Shown here piece after piece: positions 55,457 to 63,105 of a stretch of 64,000 nt of DNA. The position numbers and the translations under genes were made by a program. The DNA is taken from assembly GCF_008727795.1 (NCBI RefSeq), contig NZ_CP044222.1, positions 2,418,001 through 2,482,000 of the forward strand. Direction: 5' to 3'. The stretch's first letter is position 1; each line of letters opens with the position of its first letter. The stretch is from Nitrincola iocasae (GTDB lineage: Bacteria > Pseudomonadota > Gammaproteobacteria > Pseudomonadales > Balneatricaceae). The notes beneath the pieces were generated by a model that ran no database searches, was not told where the DNA came from, and saw only the letters and a list, made by a program, of their open reading frames with translations.

Positions 55457-55490
55457 AAAAAAACGGGCAGTATTTTAATAACTACCCGTT
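55457..55490 (-). terminator. Intrinsic terminator after hsp20
   Basis: On the minus strand a ten-bp stem (AACGGGTAGT/ACTGCCCGTT, one T-G pair) with a nine-base loop is followed by a run of T. It lies about 40 bp after the hsp20 stop. Confidence 0.88.
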
Positions 55491-55528
55491 TATTAAGCAT
55501 TTTTCTTCACTCTTTCAATATAGAATGA

Positions 55529-55966
55529 CTACTCTTCTGACGCAACCTGAATGCGCTTTGGCTGCACTGCTTCACGCTTGGGAATAGTGATCTCCAGTAC
55601 GCCATGTTTACATTTGGCATGAATTGCATCACCATCTGCCGAATCAGGCAAACTAAAGCGTCGATGGAAAGAACCAAAACTGCGTTCAACACGCTTGTAA
55701 CCATCTTTTTCGGTTTTGCTTTCCGACTCTTTTTGTCCCTTAACAGTCAGCACACCTGCCTCCATGCTAACCTCAATATCTTCCGGCATAACGCCAGGAA
55801 TATCGGCAAAAATGACAAACTTGTCACTCTCTTCTTTAATATCGACGGTGGGTGCCCATTCGGCAGTCGCTATGGAGCTTTCCTCGGTATTATCATCGCG
55901 ATTCAACTCCAGTTCTTTTTGCAACTGTCTAAGCAAGCTCCAGGGTTCATAACGGGTAATAGCCAT
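55529..55966 (-). CDS. Hsp20/alpha-crystallin small heat shock protein
   Basis: A 145-residue ATP-independent holdase. Alpha-crystallin domain from about residue 37 (WAPTVDIKEESDKFVIFADIPGV), with GVLTVKGQ and the C-terminal GVLEITIPK of the family, and a basic I-x-V-type tail (KRIQV). The N terminus MAITRYEPWSLLRQL is of the bacterial class A form. AGGAGG stands nine bases before the ATG. A sigma-32-like promoter and a hairpin overlapping the ribosome site lie upstream. Confidence 0.95.
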   Translation of the reverse strand: MAITRYEPWSLLRQLQKELELNRDDNTEESSIATAEWAPTVDIKEESDKFVIFADIPGVMPEDIEVSMEAGVLTVKGQKESESKTEKDGYKRVERSFGSFHRRFSLPDSADGDAIHAKCKHGVLEITIPKREAVQPKRIQVASEE

Positions 55967-55978
55967 GATCTGAGTCCT

Positions 55979-55998
55979 CCTGTTTCACACGAATCAGG
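55979..55998 (-). promoter_or_regulatory. Possible RNA thermometer hairpin in the hsp20 leader
   Basis: On the minus strand CCTG-A-TTC-GTGT-GAA-A-CAGG folds into a hairpin with an internal A/A mismatch. Its 3' arm CAGG overlaps the Shine-Dalgarno AGGAGG (55981-55976). A weak, mismatched stem covering part of the ribosome site is the hallmark of a heat-opened RNA switch. A second hairpin (GGGC-g-AGAC/GTCT-GCCC) lies just 5' of it. Confidence 0.5.
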
Positions 55999-56030
55999 GC
56001 AGACAGGTGTCTCGCCCTTTCAGTAGTTTG

Positions 56031-56058
56031 AATAAGGGCGTGAGGAGTCGCTTTCAAG
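56031..56058 (-). promoter_or_regulatory. Sigma-32 (RpoH) promoter of hsp20
   Basis: Minus-strand -35 CTTGAAA (56058-56052) matches the RpoH consensus fully. Thirteen bases on, CCCTTATT (56038-56031) matches CCCCATNT in most positions. The start would be near 56023, about 57 nt before the ATG. Confidence 0.8.
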
Positions 56059-56095
56059 AGGACCGAAAGCGATTTTTTGAATACATCGAAAATAA

Positions 56096-56416
56096 TTACT
56101 GTTCGGCACCGGGGGGTAAAACCACCCACTCGGCCTCGTCGAATTCTCCAATTGTACGAATCTCGCAAAAGGGTACCGCACTGCGAATAATCGCGGCAAT
56201 CTCAGGACTATGCTGACGCTCCATGGCATCACGATCAGCTTTAGTGTCCCACTCAGCAATGGCAATCAGTACTTTAGGATCATCCAGCTTACGATGCAGA
56301 CGCGTACCACGTGCTCCAGGTGCCTGCTGTATCAACTCACTGGCCCGTACCCAGGCATCAGCATAATCTTCGGCGGTGTAGCCAGGTTTAATATGCACCT
56401 CAAACAGATAAAGCAT
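56096..56416 (-). CDS. Antibiotic biosynthesis monooxygenase (ABM)-domain protein
   Basis: A 106-residue single ABM/dimeric alpha-beta barrel domain (LYLFEVHIKPGYTAEDYADAW, LHRKLDDPKVLIAIAEWDTKADRDAMER). Such proteins are small dimers with quinone-oxidising, haem-degrading or unknown roles; no catalytic residues can be named here. The ATG at 56416 has GGAG five bases upstream; an in-frame start 11 codons earlier has no site. Single gene. Confidence 0.8.
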   Translation of the reverse strand: MLYLFEVHIKPGYTAEDYADAWVRASELIQQAPGARGTRLHRKLDDPKVLIAIAEWDTKADRDAMERQHSPEIAAIIRSAVPFCEIRTIGEFDEAEWVVLPPGAEQ

Positions 56417-56492
56417 CAGGACTCCGTATTTGCAGTTTGTCGAAATCATTTAAATTCTAGCTGAATTCGATAAACTCGAGAGTTTATAATGG

Positions 56493-56972
56493 CTACAGGC
56501 GTTCTTTTAATACCTTAATCAGTCCGTCTGATGCAGCTTCTATCAGATCAACCACTTCATGAAAACCCGCATCACCCTGTGAGTAGTAAGGGTCAGGTAC
56601 CCCACGCGACGCCCCCGGAAAGGCATACTCCAGAAACAACGAAAGCACGCCCTTATAGTGGGCGGGTTCCAGCACCCGTAAGTCTGTCAGATTATCCGCA
56701 TCCATCGCCAATACATAATCAAACTGTTCAAAATCCTCTCGCGTAGCCTGGCGTGCTCGAAGCAGACTGAGATCATAGCCACGCTGTGCGGCCACTTGCT
56801 GGCTGCGCCGGTCGGGAGCTTTACCGACATGCCAGGCCGCTGTGCCTGCTGAATCCACGCTGACCTGCTTATGCAGACCTGCAGCCACTAACTTGGCCTC
56901 AAAAACCCCCTGAGCGGTGGGTGAACGGCAGATATTCCCCAGACAGACAAATAAAACCGATAATTTTTTCAT
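56493..56972 (-). CDS. Low molecular weight protein-tyrosine-phosphatase
   Basis: A 159-residue phosphatase. The phosphate loop is C10-LGNICR16-S (CX5R) at the N terminus, and the general acid Asp is in VPDPYYSQG. SAGTAAWHVGKAPDRRS is typical. Substrates may be protein tyrosines or small phosphorylated metabolites; some relatives are tied to exopolysaccharide control, but no such genes are near. AAGG lies before the ATG. Confidence 0.93.
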   Translation of the reverse strand: MKKLSVLFVCLGNICRSPTAQGVFEAKLVAAGLHKQVSVDSAGTAAWHVGKAPDRRSQQVAAQRGYDLSLLRARQATREDFEQFDYVLAMDADNLTDLRVLEPAHYKGVLSLFLEYAFPGASRGVPDPYYSQGDAGFHEVVDLIEAASDGLIKVLKERL

Positions 56973-57172
56973 TTATATCATTACCTTACTATGCTTCCAG
57001 GCACCTTAAAAGGGCAAAAATAAAAACCTTCAGATCATTATAAATCAAAACCTTATCAGATGGTTTTACAAAAGAAAAATAAGGCTTGTAGGTGCCCGTC
57101 CCGTCTATTACACACAGACAAATAGTTTTGATCCTACACTGAGGTAATCCCTTATTAACTCCGGAGACTACC

Positions 57173-58375
57173 ATGGATTTCCACGCTTACCGCCACGCTT
57201 TAGCCAACACTCTGGAAGGCAGCGAATTACCCTTCCCGACTGATGAATTAAGTCTCCGTTTGGCACGCACCCGGGCCCTGATGACTGAAGCCGGACGTGA
57301 TGCCCTGCTGTTGACCGATCCTGCCGATATTTTCTACCTGACCGGCTATCACACCTTTGAGGTCTCGGTGCATACCGCGTTACTGGTCACGGCTGAACGT
57401 GTGGTCCTGCAGGTACCGTCGATTGAGACCGGACCGGCCGTTGTTACCGCAAGGGTGGATGAAATCATCGGTTACCGCTGGGAAGATATCAACGAAGTCA
57501 TCGAGCCGTTACTGGCCTTGCTGTCTCCCTGCCAGCATATAGGCCTGGATGTGTATTTTGCCGGTTTGCGCTATGCCATCATTCAACCGCTGTTAGACCG
57601 TCTGGGCAAAGCACGCTTTCACAATGATGGCGGCGCATTGCTGGATAGTCAGCGTCTGGTCAAAAGCGCAGCCGAGCTAAACTGCCTGCGTGAGAGCGCA
57701 CGTATCACCGCAATCGGATTACGAGCTGCCGAGGCTATCATCGAGCCCGGCATCACTGACAATGAGGTAGCTGCCGAGGGCTCACGTGCCCTGCTCGCGG
57801 CGGGCAGCGAGTTCATGAGCCTGCAGCCAATCGTGACCAGCGGTCAGCGCATCAGCGTGATACACGTCAATCATAAACGCACAGTTATTGAAGCAGGTGA
57901 CCCGGTTTTCCTTGAATTTGGTTCAGCCTACCAGCGCTATACCGCGCCGATGATGCGCACCGCCGTAGCAGGCAGAGCCACAACGCAGATGCACCAGGTC
58001 GCCGAAGTGTGCCGAAGCCTCTATGCCGCCCTGAAAGAAACCATGCACCCTGGCAATACCTTTGATGATGCAGCCCAGGCTGCCGAAGCGGCCCTTGCTC
58101 CCTATGCGGATCGACTATTTTTCTCTGGCGTATTCGGCTACTCGGTAGGCGCGCAGTTCCCGCCCAGTTGGGTTGAAGGCACCGGCTATATCGCCCGCGG
58201 CCTCACCCGCCGTTTTGAGGAAAACATGGTATTCCACCTCCCCCTGTGTCTTCGCCTGCCTGGGGAGTGGGGTATTGGCCTCAGTGACACAGTGCAGGTC
58301 ACTGCCAAGGGGGGTGTAGCCATCACCGACAATGACTGGCAGATCAACGAACGGGGTGGACAGATTAAACCTTAA
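57173..58375 (+). CDS. M24-fold (pita-bread) hydrolase lacking metal ligands
   Basis: A 400-residue two-domain protein of the creatinase/aminopeptidase P fold: creatinase-like N domain (about 20-155, with LLTDPADIFYLTGYHTFEV) and C-terminal pita-bread domain. The five M24 metal ligands appear absent by eye: LEFG (E248) for the first Asp, a Thr-Ala-Pro stretch for the second, GYSVGAQFPPSW where His is expected, and Leu and Ser for the two Glu. This points to the metal-free subset such as creatinase or ectoine-hydrolase-like (DoeA/EutD) enzymes. Substrate unknown. CCGGAG precedes the ATG. Confidence 0.8.
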   Translation: MDFHAYRHALANTLEGSELPFPTDELSLRLARTRALMTEAGRDALLLTDPADIFYLTGYHTFEVSVHTALLVTAERVVLQVPSIETGPAVVTARVDEIIGYRWEDINEVIEPLLALLSPCQHIGLDVYFAGLRYAIIQPLLDRLGKARFHNDGGALLDSQRLVKSAAELNCLRESARITAIGLRAAEAIIEPGITDNEVAAEGSRALLAAGSEFMSLQPIVTSGQRISVIHVNHKRTVIEAGDPVFLEFGSAYQRYTAPMMRTAVAGRATTQMHQVAEVCRSLYAALKETMHPGNTFDDAAQAAEAALAPYADRLFFSGVFGYSVGAQFPPSWVEGTGYIARGLTRRFEENMVFHLPLCLRLPGEWGIGLSDTVQVTAKGGVAITDNDWQINERGGQIKP

Positions 58376-60398
58376 ACGTACCCAACACCTGCTTCAGTTG
58401 CGCTGTCATTGCGGCCATCTCCTTGCTTGCAGCCACCACCTGCTCGGCGCCCTGCGCCGTCTGCTCACTCACCCCGCTGATCGTCAGGATGTTGTTGTCA
58501 ATTGCACTGGCCACACCCGCCTGCTCACCGGAGGCACTGGAAATCTGCTCATTCATCTCTACAATCGTATGCACAGACGAAGAAATACTCTGTAACGCCG
58601 CCCCGACCCTGCCGGACTCCGCTACCGTATGCCTTGCCAGTTGCTGACTGCTCTGCATCACCTTAACGGACTCGCTGACACCCTGATGCAGTCCCGCTAC
58701 CATTTTATCGATATCTTCAGCTGACTGGTGTGTACGCTGAGCCAGGACTCGCACCTCATCGGCGACAACCGCGAAGCCCCTGCCTTGATCACCGGCTCGT
58801 GCCGCTTCAATCGCTGCATTAAGTGCCAGCAGGTTGGTTTGCTCTGCCACCCCCTTGATTACCTCAAGCACCTGGGTGATCTGATGACTATCCGCCTCCA
58901 GACTATTGATCACCGCAACCGATCTTTCTATCTCTTCAGCCAGCGCCTCGATGCGCCCCAGAACGCTACTAACCTGCTGATGTCCCTGGTGCGTATGCTC
59001 ATCAGCCTGAACGGCAGCGGCCAGTGCCTCTGTACCGAAGCGTGAGACTTCCGCCACAGACAGTGTCATCTGATTCATAGCCACAGCCACCTGCTCGGTC
59101 TCGTCACGCTGCCCCTGAATGGCGGCACGGCTTTCAATGGAAATACTCTCCACCTGTCCCGCTTTTTCAAATACCTGCTGTGCCGTTGCGTGCACCTCGG
59201 TGATCAGATTATGCACCCGTTCGGTCATACGATTGAACTCCAGGGTAAGGGCTGACATTTCATCACGTGTTTCCGATTTAACCCGCACAGTCATATCCCC
59301 TTCAGCAATGCTGCGGCTGGCGTGCCAGATACGATTGATAGACGTCTGAACTGACAGGTAGAAACCTGAATACAGGTAGATTATCAGTAACAGCACAACA
59401 GCCAGCGTGGCAAGTAAGAGGTAAAGCTGCCGACTATCGGTAGCCAAACGCTGCTCAAGCAGCTGATTAACCTGTGGCAGTAATGCCTGACTCAATTGAT
59501 GCAGGAAATCAATATCTCGGCTGGTGCTGCTGAAATACTGCTGCCAGGGTAATTCCAGAGACATTGCCATTATTACCTCTTCATCCATTCTGTCACGCAC
59601 TGTCAACAAGGATGCGTCTGCACTGATCGCTAATGGCTCAAGCTCGGAGGCGCGGGTATAAACTGGCTCTACTGCCAGAGCCATCACCTGGTGCAGATCA
59701 TGCTGGGCGTCGCTAAGACCATCAAAAATCATATTAAGACGATCACTGAGACTGGATTCCATAAAGTCGCCATTCAGAGCATACACCCCGTAGCTGCGAC
59801 TTCGTCCCATCAGTTCAAGTCCGGAAGACAGCTCCCGCACTACCAGATTAACCAGATTCAGCACAGTTTCACTGGGATCCTTGGTCAAACCGCTCACCTG
59901 CGCAATAGAGCGCTGCAGGCGCAACAGATCACTGACAAAGTCATGATAAACATTAAACTGTGCATCAATCGCACCCTGATTACTGGCTCCCTCACTGCTC
60001 AGCCGTTGCCAGTGCTGAACCACTGTATCCAGATTTGTCTGTATCGGCGCCTGTTTAATCAAAGCTGATGTGGAAGACTGGAGGGGTCGTAGATGTTCAA
60101 CTACCTCAGAACGTTGCTGTTCGATTAGAGCGCCAAGTTCAGCCAGGTCACGATAGTGCTCAACCGCCCGCAGATCCCGATAACGCTCGGCAGACTGAAT
60201 CAATCGGGAAGTCTGCTGCAGCAGTACAACGCCCTCCTTTTCCAGCGCAGTGACAGCGAGTCCCTGATAAGCCTGACTAATCAGACTATAACTCATGACC
60301 GATAATGGCAGCAGAAACAGCAGACTGATCAAACCGAATTTATAGATATATCCAAGTTGGTTCATCAGATAAACAGCAGGGTATAAAAAGCTTTTCAC
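58365..60398 (-). CDS. Methyl-accepting chemotaxis protein with large periplasmic domain
   Basis: A 677-residue transducer: membrane helix 1 at about 20-40, a helical periplasmic domain of roughly 280 residues with no Cache motifs that I recognise, membrane helix 2 (LYLLLATLAVVLLLIIYLYSG), a HAMP domain, and a signalling hairpin with EQTNLLALNAAIEAARAGDQGRGFAVVADEVR. Ligand unknown. GTG 60398 with GGAG six bases upstream is the best start; a TTG at 60434 would put a palindrome inside the coding region. The 3' end overlaps the M24 gene by 11 bp. Confidence 0.9.
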   Translation of the reverse strand: MKSFLYPAVYLMNQLGYIYKFGLISLLFLLPLSVMSYSLISQAYQGLAVTALEKEGVVLLQQTSRLIQSAERYRDLRAVEHYRDLAELGALIEQQRSEVVEHLRPLQSSTSALIKQAPIQTNLDTVVQHWQRLSSEGASNQGAIDAQFNVYHDFVSDLLRLQRSIAQVSGLTKDPSETVLNLVNLVVRELSSGLELMGRSRSYGVYALNGDFMESSLSDRLNMIFDGLSDAQHDLHQVMALAVEPVYTRASELEPLAISADASLLTVRDRMDEEVIMAMSLELPWQQYFSSTSRDIDFLHQLSQALLPQVNQLLEQRLATDSRQLYLLLATLAVVLLLIIYLYSGFYLSVQTSINRIWHASRSIAEGDMTVRVKSETRDEMSALTLEFNRMTERVHNLITEVHATAQQVFEKAGQVESISIESRAAIQGQRDETEQVAVAMNQMTLSVAEVSRFGTEALAAAVQADEHTHQGHQQVSSVLGRIEALAEEIERSVAVINSLEADSHQITQVLEVIKGVAEQTNLLALNAAIEAARAGDQGRGFAVVADEVRVLAQRTHQSAEDIDKMVAGLHQGVSESVKVMQSSQQLARHTVAESGRVGAALQSISSSVHTIVEMNEQISSASGEQAGVASAIDNNILTISGVSEQTAQGAEQVVAASKEMAAMTAQLKQVLGTFKV

Positions 60399-60416
60399 GG
60401 TAAGCTCCAAACGTGA

Positions 60417-60438
60417 CACATTGGCATAATCCAATGTG
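60417..60438. promoter_or_regulatory. Palindrome just upstream of the chemoreceptor start
   Basis: CACATTGG-CATAAT-CCAATGTG is a perfect eight-bp inverted repeat, ending nine bases before the GGAG of the minus-strand chemoreceptor gene. It could be an operator or an mRNA leader hairpin. Confidence 0.5.
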
Positions 60439-60639
60439 AAACAACGTTTTTTTTATTATTGTGGTGTGCACGATCGATTACCTGATTCCAGAGATCATTA
60501 CACTAATGCCTAGCATGGATGTTAACGAACCCCGGTCTGGTGAGCTATGACGGAAAAGGTCAGTGATTAAAGCCTGCTGACGTTAAGTGTCAGTCGAACT
60601 TTGTGGGTAGTGTTTTAATGAACAGGGAGGACGGTTGAA

Positions 60640-61164
60640 CTAGGGCTGCCTGCTTAAGGCATCTGCCACAACTTGCCATGCATCCAGTTTCGCCTGAAAA
60701 GACAGGCTGGCATGCGCCGGGCTGGTAGAGGGTAAGCGCTGACAATGCAGGGATTGCAAAGCCAAGGGCTTGAGCACATAACGTCTGAAACTCTTCCAGG
60801 CTTTTTTACCATTACAAAATACCGAGTCTATTTGTGGATAGCACGCAAAAAAACGCTCGAAATCATTGGGCACTTCTGAAGTCAGGCAAATGGCTGTATC
60901 CAGGCTCCCCTGTCGCTGACAGGCCTGTAACACATCCCAGACAGCCACACCACGAGCCTGCAGCTCCGCCACTCGCTGGGCATAAGGCAAGGCCAGATCA
61001 AATTCAAACAGTTTGGCCATGATCGGCCAGAAGCTATTGCGGGGATGGGCATAATAAGCCTGGGCACGAATCGAAGCCTCACCTGGCATACTGCCCAGAA
61101 TGAGGACCCGTGCCCCTTCAGCCACTAAGGGTGGGAACCCTTGAATAACCGGTAGCTTATCCAT
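60640..61164 (-). CDS. DNA-deoxyinosine (hypoxanthine) glycosylase, UDG family 6
   Basis: A 174-residue uracil-DNA-glycosylase-fold protein. Motif GSMPGEASIRAQAYYAHPRNSFW near residue 28 and LPSTSPAHA near 145 are of the family-6 (HDG) type, which removes hypoxanthine arising from adenine deamination. The catalytic Asn is probably in HPRNSFW. It starts nine bp after rhlE and is probably cotranscribed. The start lacks a clear Shine-Dalgarno. Confidence 0.88.
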   Translation of the reverse strand: MDKLPVIQGFPPLVAEGARVLILGSMPGEASIRAQAYYAHPRNSFWPIMAKLFEFDLALPYAQRVAELQARGVAVWDVLQACQRQGSLDTAICLTSEVPNDFERFFACYPQIDSVFCNGKKAWKSFRRYVLKPLALQSLHCQRLPSTSPAHASLSFQAKLDAWQVVADALSRQP

Positions 61165-61173
61165 TGCTAAACA

Positions 61174-62439
61174 TTATCGACGCGCGGGTCGATGCCCTCT
61201 GGCCAGTTCACCTGAACGCACACCATCACGGTGTCCGGTTGCGGGCTTACGCCTGGCACCCTGAGGTTTATGTCTAGGAGCTGCCAGACTGGTATCTGGC
61301 AAAGGGTGAACCGGCTCAAAACCGGCTACCAAACGACGTTCCAGTACTTTCTGGGTCAGGCGCTCAATCGAACGCAAATGATCCAGTTCATCGGCACACA
61401 CCAGTGACACAGCGACACCGACCTTTCCGGCACGTCCGGTACGACCAATACGGTGCACATAGTCTTCCGGCACATTAGGGAGGTCATAGTTAACCACATG
61501 GGGTAGATGATCGATATCCAGACCACGCGCGGCAATATCAGTTGCTACTAATACCCGTACCTCACCGGCTTTAAAATCAGCCAGGGCTTTAGTACGCGCA
61601 TTCTGGCTCTTATTACCATGAATAGCGATAGCGGTAATATGGTTAGATTCCAGCTGTTTGGTCAGCTTGTTAGCACCGTGCTTGGTTCGGGTAAATACCA
61701 ACACCTGCTGCCATTTTCCCTGATGAATCAGATTGCATAGCAAACCAGCTTTCTGGTTTTTATCCACCGGACAAATCCACTGCTCAACGCTAGGCGCGGC
61801 TGCATTGGACGGTGTCACCGACACTTCTTGCGGATCATTAAGTAAACCCTTGGCAAGTTTACGTATCTCTGTGGAAAAGGTTGCCGAAAACATCAGTGTC
61901 TGACGCTTGGCAGGCAGAATCGCCATGATACGTTTGATATCATGGATAAAACCCATGTCCAGCATCCGGTCAGCTTCATCCAGCACCAGTACTTCCAACT
62001 GATCAAAACGCACCGCATTTTGCTTATACAAATCCATCAACCGACCCGGCGTAGCGATCAATACATCCACACCTTTGCGCAGCTTCATCATCTGCGGATT
62101 GATTTTTACCCCCCCAAACACCACAGCCGAGCGCAATGGCAGATAACGGCCATAAGTGCTCACGCTTTCAGCAACCTGAGCGGCCAGTTCACGTGTCGGG
62201 GTTAAAATAAGGGTGCGTACCTGGTTAGCCGTTGCGGGCTTACCCTGGCTTAAGCGTTCCAGAATCGGCAGGGTAAAACCGGCGGTTTTCCCTGTACCCG
62301 TTTGCGCAGCGGCCATCAGGTCTTTACCTGCTAACACAATGGGTATGGCCTGGCTCTGGATCGGGGAAGGGGTATCGTAACCCTGTTCGGTTACTGCTTT
62401 CAGAATGGAGTCAGATAACCCCAGTGTGGCAAAACTCAT
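61174..62439 (-). CDS. rhlE: DEAD-box RNA helicase RhlE
   Basis: ATP-dependent RNA helicase, 421 residues. Q motif GYDTPSPIQSQAIP, motif I AQTGTGKT, motif II DEAD (VLDEADRMLDMGF), motif III SAT, and HRIGRTGRAG. The basic C-terminal tail (KPQGARRKPATGHRDGVRSG) binds RNA. RhlE is linked to ribosome assembly and cold growth. AGAGA precedes the ATG; upstream is a long region with nested palindromes. Confidence 0.93.
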   Translation of the reverse strand: MSFATLGLSDSILKAVTEQGYDTPSPIQSQAIPIVLAGKDLMAAAQTGTGKTAGFTLPILERLSQGKPATANQVRTLILTPTRELAAQVAESVSTYGRYLPLRSAVVFGGVKINPQMMKLRKGVDVLIATPGRLMDLYKQNAVRFDQLEVLVLDEADRMLDMGFIHDIKRIMAILPAKRQTLMFSATFSTEIRKLAKGLLNDPQEVSVTPSNAAAPSVEQWICPVDKNQKAGLLCNLIHQGKWQQVLVFTRTKHGANKLTKQLESNHITAIAIHGNKSQNARTKALADFKAGEVRVLVATDIAARGLDIDHLPHVVNYDLPNVPEDYVHRIGRTGRAGKVGVAVSLVCADELDHLRSIERLTQKVLERRLVAGFEPVHPLPDTSLAAPRHKPQGARRKPATGHRDGVRSGELARGHRPARR

Positions 62440-62551
62440 TAAATCATCTCTTGGTTAAATCGCCGAATTCGCGCATCCAACCTTGAAAAAGAGCTGGCGG
62501 ATTAAAAACACCGGAACAGGTTTCATCGTTGCGCTAACAGCAGTATGGCCA

Positions 62552-62662
62552 TCTGGCCTGATGCAGGAAAGGGCCGTCGAAATTCCGGTCAAACACCCTG
62601 CCAACAAAAAAAGCCGTCACGTCGGACGGCTCGTTGGCGGCAGTTTATCGCATCAGGCCAGA
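62552..62662. repeat. Nested palindrome C upstream of rhlE
   Basis: A 111-bp structure. Outer arms TCTGGCCTGATGC (62552-62564) and GCATCAGGCCAGA (62650-62662) are perfect complements. Inside, CTGCCAAC pairs with GTTGGCGGCAG in part, and at the core AGCCGTC-ACGTCG-GACGGCT (62612-62631). The core plus an adjoining A run reads on the minus strand as a terminator (stem then seven T). It could end leftward transcripts coming from lysE before rhlE. Confidence 0.7.
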
Positions 62663-62697
62663 CAAAGCATCTTTTTCGTGGGATTGTCGTGGGCTTG

Positions 62698-62803
62698 GGG
62701 CTGATGGGATCGGCGTTTGTCTGACGCGCCATTAACCCATCCATGGGGGCTCCAGTGCGCCGTCCTGGCGCACAGGGTCAGTCAAATCCGACCCCATCAG
62801 CCC
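62698..62803. repeat. Palindromic repeat family A, copy 2
   Basis: A 106-bp element like 42049-42155. Outer inverted arms of 27-28 bp (62698-62725 and 62777-62803; GGGCTGATGGG... against ...CCCCATCAGCCC). Inner hairpins CCCA-TCCA-TGGG at 62736-62747 and GTGCGCC-GTCCT-GGCGCAC at 62755-62773. Stem bases differ from copy 1 but pairing is kept. Confidence 0.87.
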
Positions 62804-62942
62804 CCACCAAATTCAGTGCCAAATTAAAGCTGGCTTAAAATCAGTATTTTTGCAAAACCCTTGCCTTAAAGAAAATTAGAATCTTAACTCAATGACCTAT
62901 GCCATGGTCATGCTACGAAGCTTGCTCTGCCCGATATTTGGA

Positions 62943-63076
62943 TTGGCACAGGATTTCGGCGGGGTGGTGGTATCGCTTTGATGTGACCGTCTGCCGCCCG
63001 GACGGCGGCAGTCGAGCGGTCATGGATGACGAAAAGCGTGTCACACCAAAGCGATATCACCACTCCTGCATGGCAC
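62943..63076. repeat. Palindromic repeat family B, copy 2
   Basis: A 134-bp element matching 42256-42389 closely. It starts TTGGCACAGG, has inverted arms of about 27 bp (GGTGGTGGTATCGCTTTG against CACACCAAAGCGATATCACC type), the central hairpin CTGCCGCC-CGGAC-GGCGGCAG at 62991-63011 and ends CATGGCAC. Only one right arm is present. It lies about 30 bp from the lysE stop. Confidence 0.88.
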
Positions 63077-63105
63077 AGACCCAATGACCTTAGCAGGCTA
63101 AGCCA

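Larger units (their letters stand above)
62440..63105. other. Long intergenic region between rhlE and lysE genes, repeat-filled
   Basis: No gene is supported in 666 bp. It holds nested palindrome C (62552-62662), repeat A copy 2 (62698-62803), a 139-bp AT-rich stretch, and repeat B copy 2 (62943-63076). The remaining bases near rhlE probably carry its promoter. A 73-codon open frame across palindrome C looks like chance. Confidence 0.7.

Noticed and set aside
56048..56078. Plus-strand hairpin TCGCTTTC/GAAAGCGA followed by six T
   Set aside because: It looks like a terminator but no plus-strand gene lies upstream; the bases are accounted for by the -35 region of the sigma-32 promoter of hsp20.
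62483..62704. 73-codon plus-strand frame upstream of rhlE
   Set aside because: It spans palindrome C and the start of repeat A; composition follows the palindromes and no ribosome site is present.
62552..62803. Integron attC-like or CRISPR-like repeats
   Set aside because: No GTTRRRY/RYYYAAC core ends, no integrase gene, no regularly spaced direct repeats with unique spacers.
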